From: Symsagittifera roscoffensis
Lineage: Eukaryota > Xenacoelomorpha > Acoela > Convolutidae
NCBI RefSeq assembly: GCF_963678635.1
Contig: NC_087066.1
Coordinates: 55,074,312 to 55,138,311, forward strand
Direction: 5' to 3'
DNA: 64,000 nucleotides
The notes under the pieces are model-generated. The model searched no databases. It worked only from the letters and a program-made list of their open reading frames with translations, and was not told where the DNA came from. Positions 61,387 through 64,000 of the stretch are shown here, piece after piece. The translations under genes were made by a program, and so were the position numbers. How positions within the stretch are numbered: the stretch's first letter is position 1; the number at the start of each line of letters is the position of its first letter.

Positions 61387-64000
61387 TCATCTCGTGCTCT
61401 TCACCTTGGAGGTACTGCATCCTGAAGTGCTAGATGCGGCAAACTGTCTCAACAGTTCCTCTTCATCATCGGAACTAATCACAATCTCCTCCCAAGCCTT
61501 CAGCTGTTCATAGGATCGCATCCATTCTCTCTGCTCCTGCAATCTCTTTGCTTGGTTGGGTAGTGCCTTCACCCTAGCTTCTCGGTTCAAGCAAAAGGAG
61601 TTGTGCAGGCTCAAGCTCACGTTCTTCGCCAGGTCTTCCTCTAGTATCGACTCCCTCGCTTTGGTATTGTCTCTAGACATCTTACCCACTCTTTTCCATC
61701 CTGTCGTGATCGCATTACGATGGGTTAGCAGGGGTCTCTTGAAAGCTTCCGGCCCAATCTCGGCCTGGAACTGTCGATACTCTTTTTGATGTTTTCTCAT
61801 GTGATCTTTCGTTGTCATGTACAACCAAGACGTCAGTGTCGCCCGAAACCATGGAAAGTACCTCAAGCGACTCCATACGTGCCTGACTTCCGTCGGTATG
61901 GCGAATACTTTGCACGCAGTCTCAAACAACTCGAGTCTCCTGCTGTAGTCTATCGCGTATATTGACTCAGCCGTTGGCGTCGTCGCCTCCCGATACTTCG
62001 TTATATTCTCTTCTATCCATCTCAGGGCTAACATCGTACTCACTACTAAGAGCGTCACCTTCTGCCGGTGATCCGGTAGTCCGATCGACCGAATCTCTTC
62101 CACATCCCACACCAGGCAAAGGTTCTTGTGATCTGGATACCACACCGTTTGTGCCAAGCAGTGGCATGGGCATTCCCCATGAGAGATCTCAATGCTCCTG
62201 AGATTACGCTCCCCTGAGGCTTCCAAGAGAGGCTCAAGCTCCATCATTTTCTCGTGCATCGTGTCGTTGTCTTCCAGGTTCGGAGTACTTCCCACAGGTT
62301 TCCCGATCACGTTTTGTCTCTCGTGATCGCTCGTGTTTTCTCTTTCCAACTTCAGAAGATCTTCTCCCCAGATTTCGCTTAAGTCATCTCTCAATTCTTT
62401 TGGTACTGTCCCTTTGATTTTTCTCAACAACTTGTGCGAGTGATGCGACATCCGAGCCAACCTCACACACTTGGGCACTGAGAAGGCCTTGTCCACCAGT
62501 ATTCTCTGGCTGGACACTTCCACCATCGCCATGTGTAGCGGGTAGTGACTTCCGCACAAGTTGGCCATCATTGACCCTATCAGCGATTTCGCGTTCAATG
62601 GCAAGCCATAAGCTTCGCTCATGGGAAATCCCATTTCCGCCTCAAGACCAACCTTCCAGCTCCGGATGTGTTTTTGAGTCACCTGCAACACCCCGGGCCA
62701 TGATTCTACGCTCAACGCCGTCACTAAATGATGTTCAGACTCCAGTCTCTCCAGTGCCTGCAGACCACACATTCTCGAGAAGAATCCGAGAGCTGTCGCT
62801 ATATTCACCGTGGTTCTCGCGTAACATTCCGCTATTATTTGCACTTCACTTTTCTCCCTTTCTGTGATGTCTTCGAACCAAGTGACCAGGTCTTCTTTTT
62901 GAAACGACAGTATTCTGACGCATGACCGTCCATCGCAGATGTGCTCTCCGTTCCCACACGTCGAATCCAGACAGCTACCCGGCTCCAATTTCTTTGCTGA
63001 CCCGGGGTCGCTCGTCCTTTCGCTTGGCTCTTGCATCTGGGGTGTGATTAGCTTATGTAGCACACTCAACTTCGCCAGATCTTCATCTTCCGTTGGTGCT
63101 AACCTCACTCGCTCGGTGGTTTCCTCGATTAGACTCGCATGGGGATGTGGACACCAGGAGGGTCTTAGTAGCTTCCATATCACTCCCAAGTTCGTGGTTA
63201 ACAAGCCATCTCCACCGCCCATGTTCAATTCAACTCTCTTGTTTGAGCGCGGTATGCTTATCACCTCTGGTGTTTTCTCAAGAATCAGGCCCAGGCTCGG
63301 CCCCTCTTTCTCCACCGCGTCTATCTCCATTATTCTTTCTGTCCAAAACTTCAGTAGCTCCGCTACCTCATGGTTTCTGTGGGCTCCTCCAGCTTCCGAG
63401 TCTAAGAAGGGATTGTAGGCTATTCCCATCACTCCAGACACATATTGGTATTCCCCCTTCTCACTGAGTCTCGAGTACTGTTCTGACGAGGCCAGGTTAC
63501 GGTGAACATCATGTTCTTCCTCGAACTTCTTATTAGAGAACCTCCGTACCTCGTCCAGCTTTCGATGGTTCTCTAAGGATAGTCTGGAACCATCTTCTTT
63601 CTCTATTCCTGTACTCTGATATACGTTCAAGATGATCGTTGAGACTCTTCTCTCCATGGTTTTACTTCCACTTGCTCTCTGGTGGCATGCCAGGATGGTG
63701 CTATCAGACATCATTGACATTGTCCATCTCAAGAAACATGTGGCATCTTTTCTTCTAGCCAGGCTCAAGCCTGAATTGTCCCTGGCCACGTGTTGCATCA
63801 GTGCCTGATACACCTCTAGCTTCTTGCTTCCCAACTTCAGCCTGTCATACGAGGTCAATGTCTCCAACTCTATTCCCACCAGACTCCAGGTGAACATTAA
63901 TTGTCCCGCAGTTCTAACGAAGGGATTCGCCATTAGTGGCGGTGCTGATGAGGATGTTCTCATCGCCTCTTCAAAATGATCCTTCAACAAACTCTGCCAG
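61387..64000 (-). CDS. Large unknown 3'-terminal protein of a second giant element, open at the window edge
   Basis: An uninterrupted frame of at least 867 codons continues past 64,000. It is homologous along its whole length to the broken sequence at 37,570-40,102, with conserved blocks YQYVSGVMGIAYNPFL, LRPSWCPHPHASLI, the Cys-rich CLDSTCGNGEHICDGRSC, ECPCHCLAQTVWYP and NVSLSLHNSFCLNRE. The C-terminus has an acidic stretch (ISSDDEEELLRQF). No transmembrane helix is seen. The intact frame against a clearly diverged relative suggests purifying selection on the protein. The family is not recognised. It occupies the env position of a retrovirus-like element. Confidence 0.8.
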   Translation of the reverse strand, partial: WQSLLKDHFEEAMRTSSSAPPLMANPFVRTAGQLMFTWSLVGIELETLTSYDRLKLGSKKLEVYQALMQHVARDNSGLSLARRKDATCFLRWTMSMMSDSTILACHQRASGSKTMERRVSTIILNVYQSTGIEKEDGSRLSLENHRKLDEVRRFSNKKFEEEHDVHRNLASSEQYSRLSEKGEYQYVSGVMGIAYNPFLDSEAGGAHRNHEVAELLKFWTERIMEIDAVEKEGPSLGLILEKTPEVISIPRSNKRVELNMGGGDGLLTTNLGVIWKLLRPSWCPHPHASLIEETTERVRLAPTEDEDLAKLSVLHKLITPQMQEPSERTSDPGSAKKLEPGSCLDSTCGNGEHICDGRSCVRILSFQKEDLVTWFEDITEREKSEVQIIAECYARTTVNIATALGFFSRMCGLQALERLESEHHLVTALSVESWPGVLQVTQKHIRSWKVGLEAEMGFPMSEAYGLPLNAKSLIGSMMANLCGSHYPLHMAMVEVSSQRILVDKAFSVPKCVRLARMSHHSHKLLRKIKGTVPKELRDDLSEIWGEDLLKLERENTSDHERQNVIGKPVGSTPNLEDNDTMHEKMMELEPLLEASGERNLRSIEISHGECPCHCLAQTVWYPDHKNLCLVWDVEEIRSIGLPDHRQKVTLLVVSTMLALRWIEENITKYREATTPTAESIYAIDYSRRLELFETACKVFAIPTEVRHVWSRLRYFPWFRATLTSWLYMTTKDHMRKHQKEYRQFQAEIGPEAFKRPLLTHRNAITTGWKRVGKMSRDNTKARESILEEDLAKNVSLSLHNSFCLNREARVKALPNQAKRLQEQREWMRSYEQLKAWEEIVISSDDEEELLRQFAASSTSGCSTSKVKSTR

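Overview
This window looks like a piece of a repeat-rich animal (probably invertebrate) nuclear genome. No bacterial operons, ribosome-binding sites, rRNA or tRNA genes are visible, and I recognise no ordinary host gene. Almost everything identifiable is a retroelement: Ty3/gypsy-type LTR elements, CR1-like non-LTR elements with a PHD-finger ORF1, Penelope-like (GIY-YIG) fragments, solo or partial LTRs, and two kinds of tandem repeat. The taxon cannot be fixed from the sequence.

Layout. 1-7.5 kb: AT-rich, old and decayed (a divergent 0.8 kb duplication, a 0.4 kb palindrome, a dead non-LTR element). 7.56-10.46 kb: minus-strand patchwork of a Ty3/gypsy element and a CR1-like element. 10.46-15.34 kb: an LTR (minus strand) followed by a non-coding internal region ending in three 908-bp tandem units. 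15.5-40.1 kb: a giant plus-strand Ty3/gypsy element. 40.87-48.8 kb: a second, minus-strand gypsy relative with its 3' LTR, interrupted by a CR1-like deletion derivative. 48.9-49.8 kb: minisatellite. 50.7-61.3 kb: remnants of two more non-coding LTR elements, two Penelope-like 3' ends, and an apparently intact CR1-like element (55.86-59.64 kb). 61.4-64.0 kb: the open 3' gene of a second giant element on the minus strand, running off the window.

The main item of interest is the giant element. It has gag with two CCHC knuckles, protease, RT, RNase H, an unusually long RNase H-integrase linker, and integrase. The integrase reading frame then continues into a macrodomain resembling the TARG1/OARD1 class. 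After a 0.4-0.5 kb spacer with a strong splice-acceptor-like sequence comes a second gene block of about 7.4 kb. This encodes a coiled-coil protein, an SGNH/GDSL hydrolase domain and a very large unknown protein, and it ends just before a polypurine tract where env would sit. A diverged, uninterrupted 867-codon homologue of the last part lies at the right edge. The plus-strand copy is dead (stops and frameshifts) and carries a 6.7 kb internal tandem duplication (20,579-27,272 and 27,277-34,011), so pol, the macrodomain and the hydrolase occur twice. Without the duplication the coding span would be about 17 kb.

The second notable item is the CR1-like family. In two diverged copies ORF1 ends in UGA followed by CUA, with ORF2 downstream in the same frame. 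That is a recognised stop-readthrough context. Two families of these elements also end in a pair of adjacent short hairpins before a simple-repeat tail.
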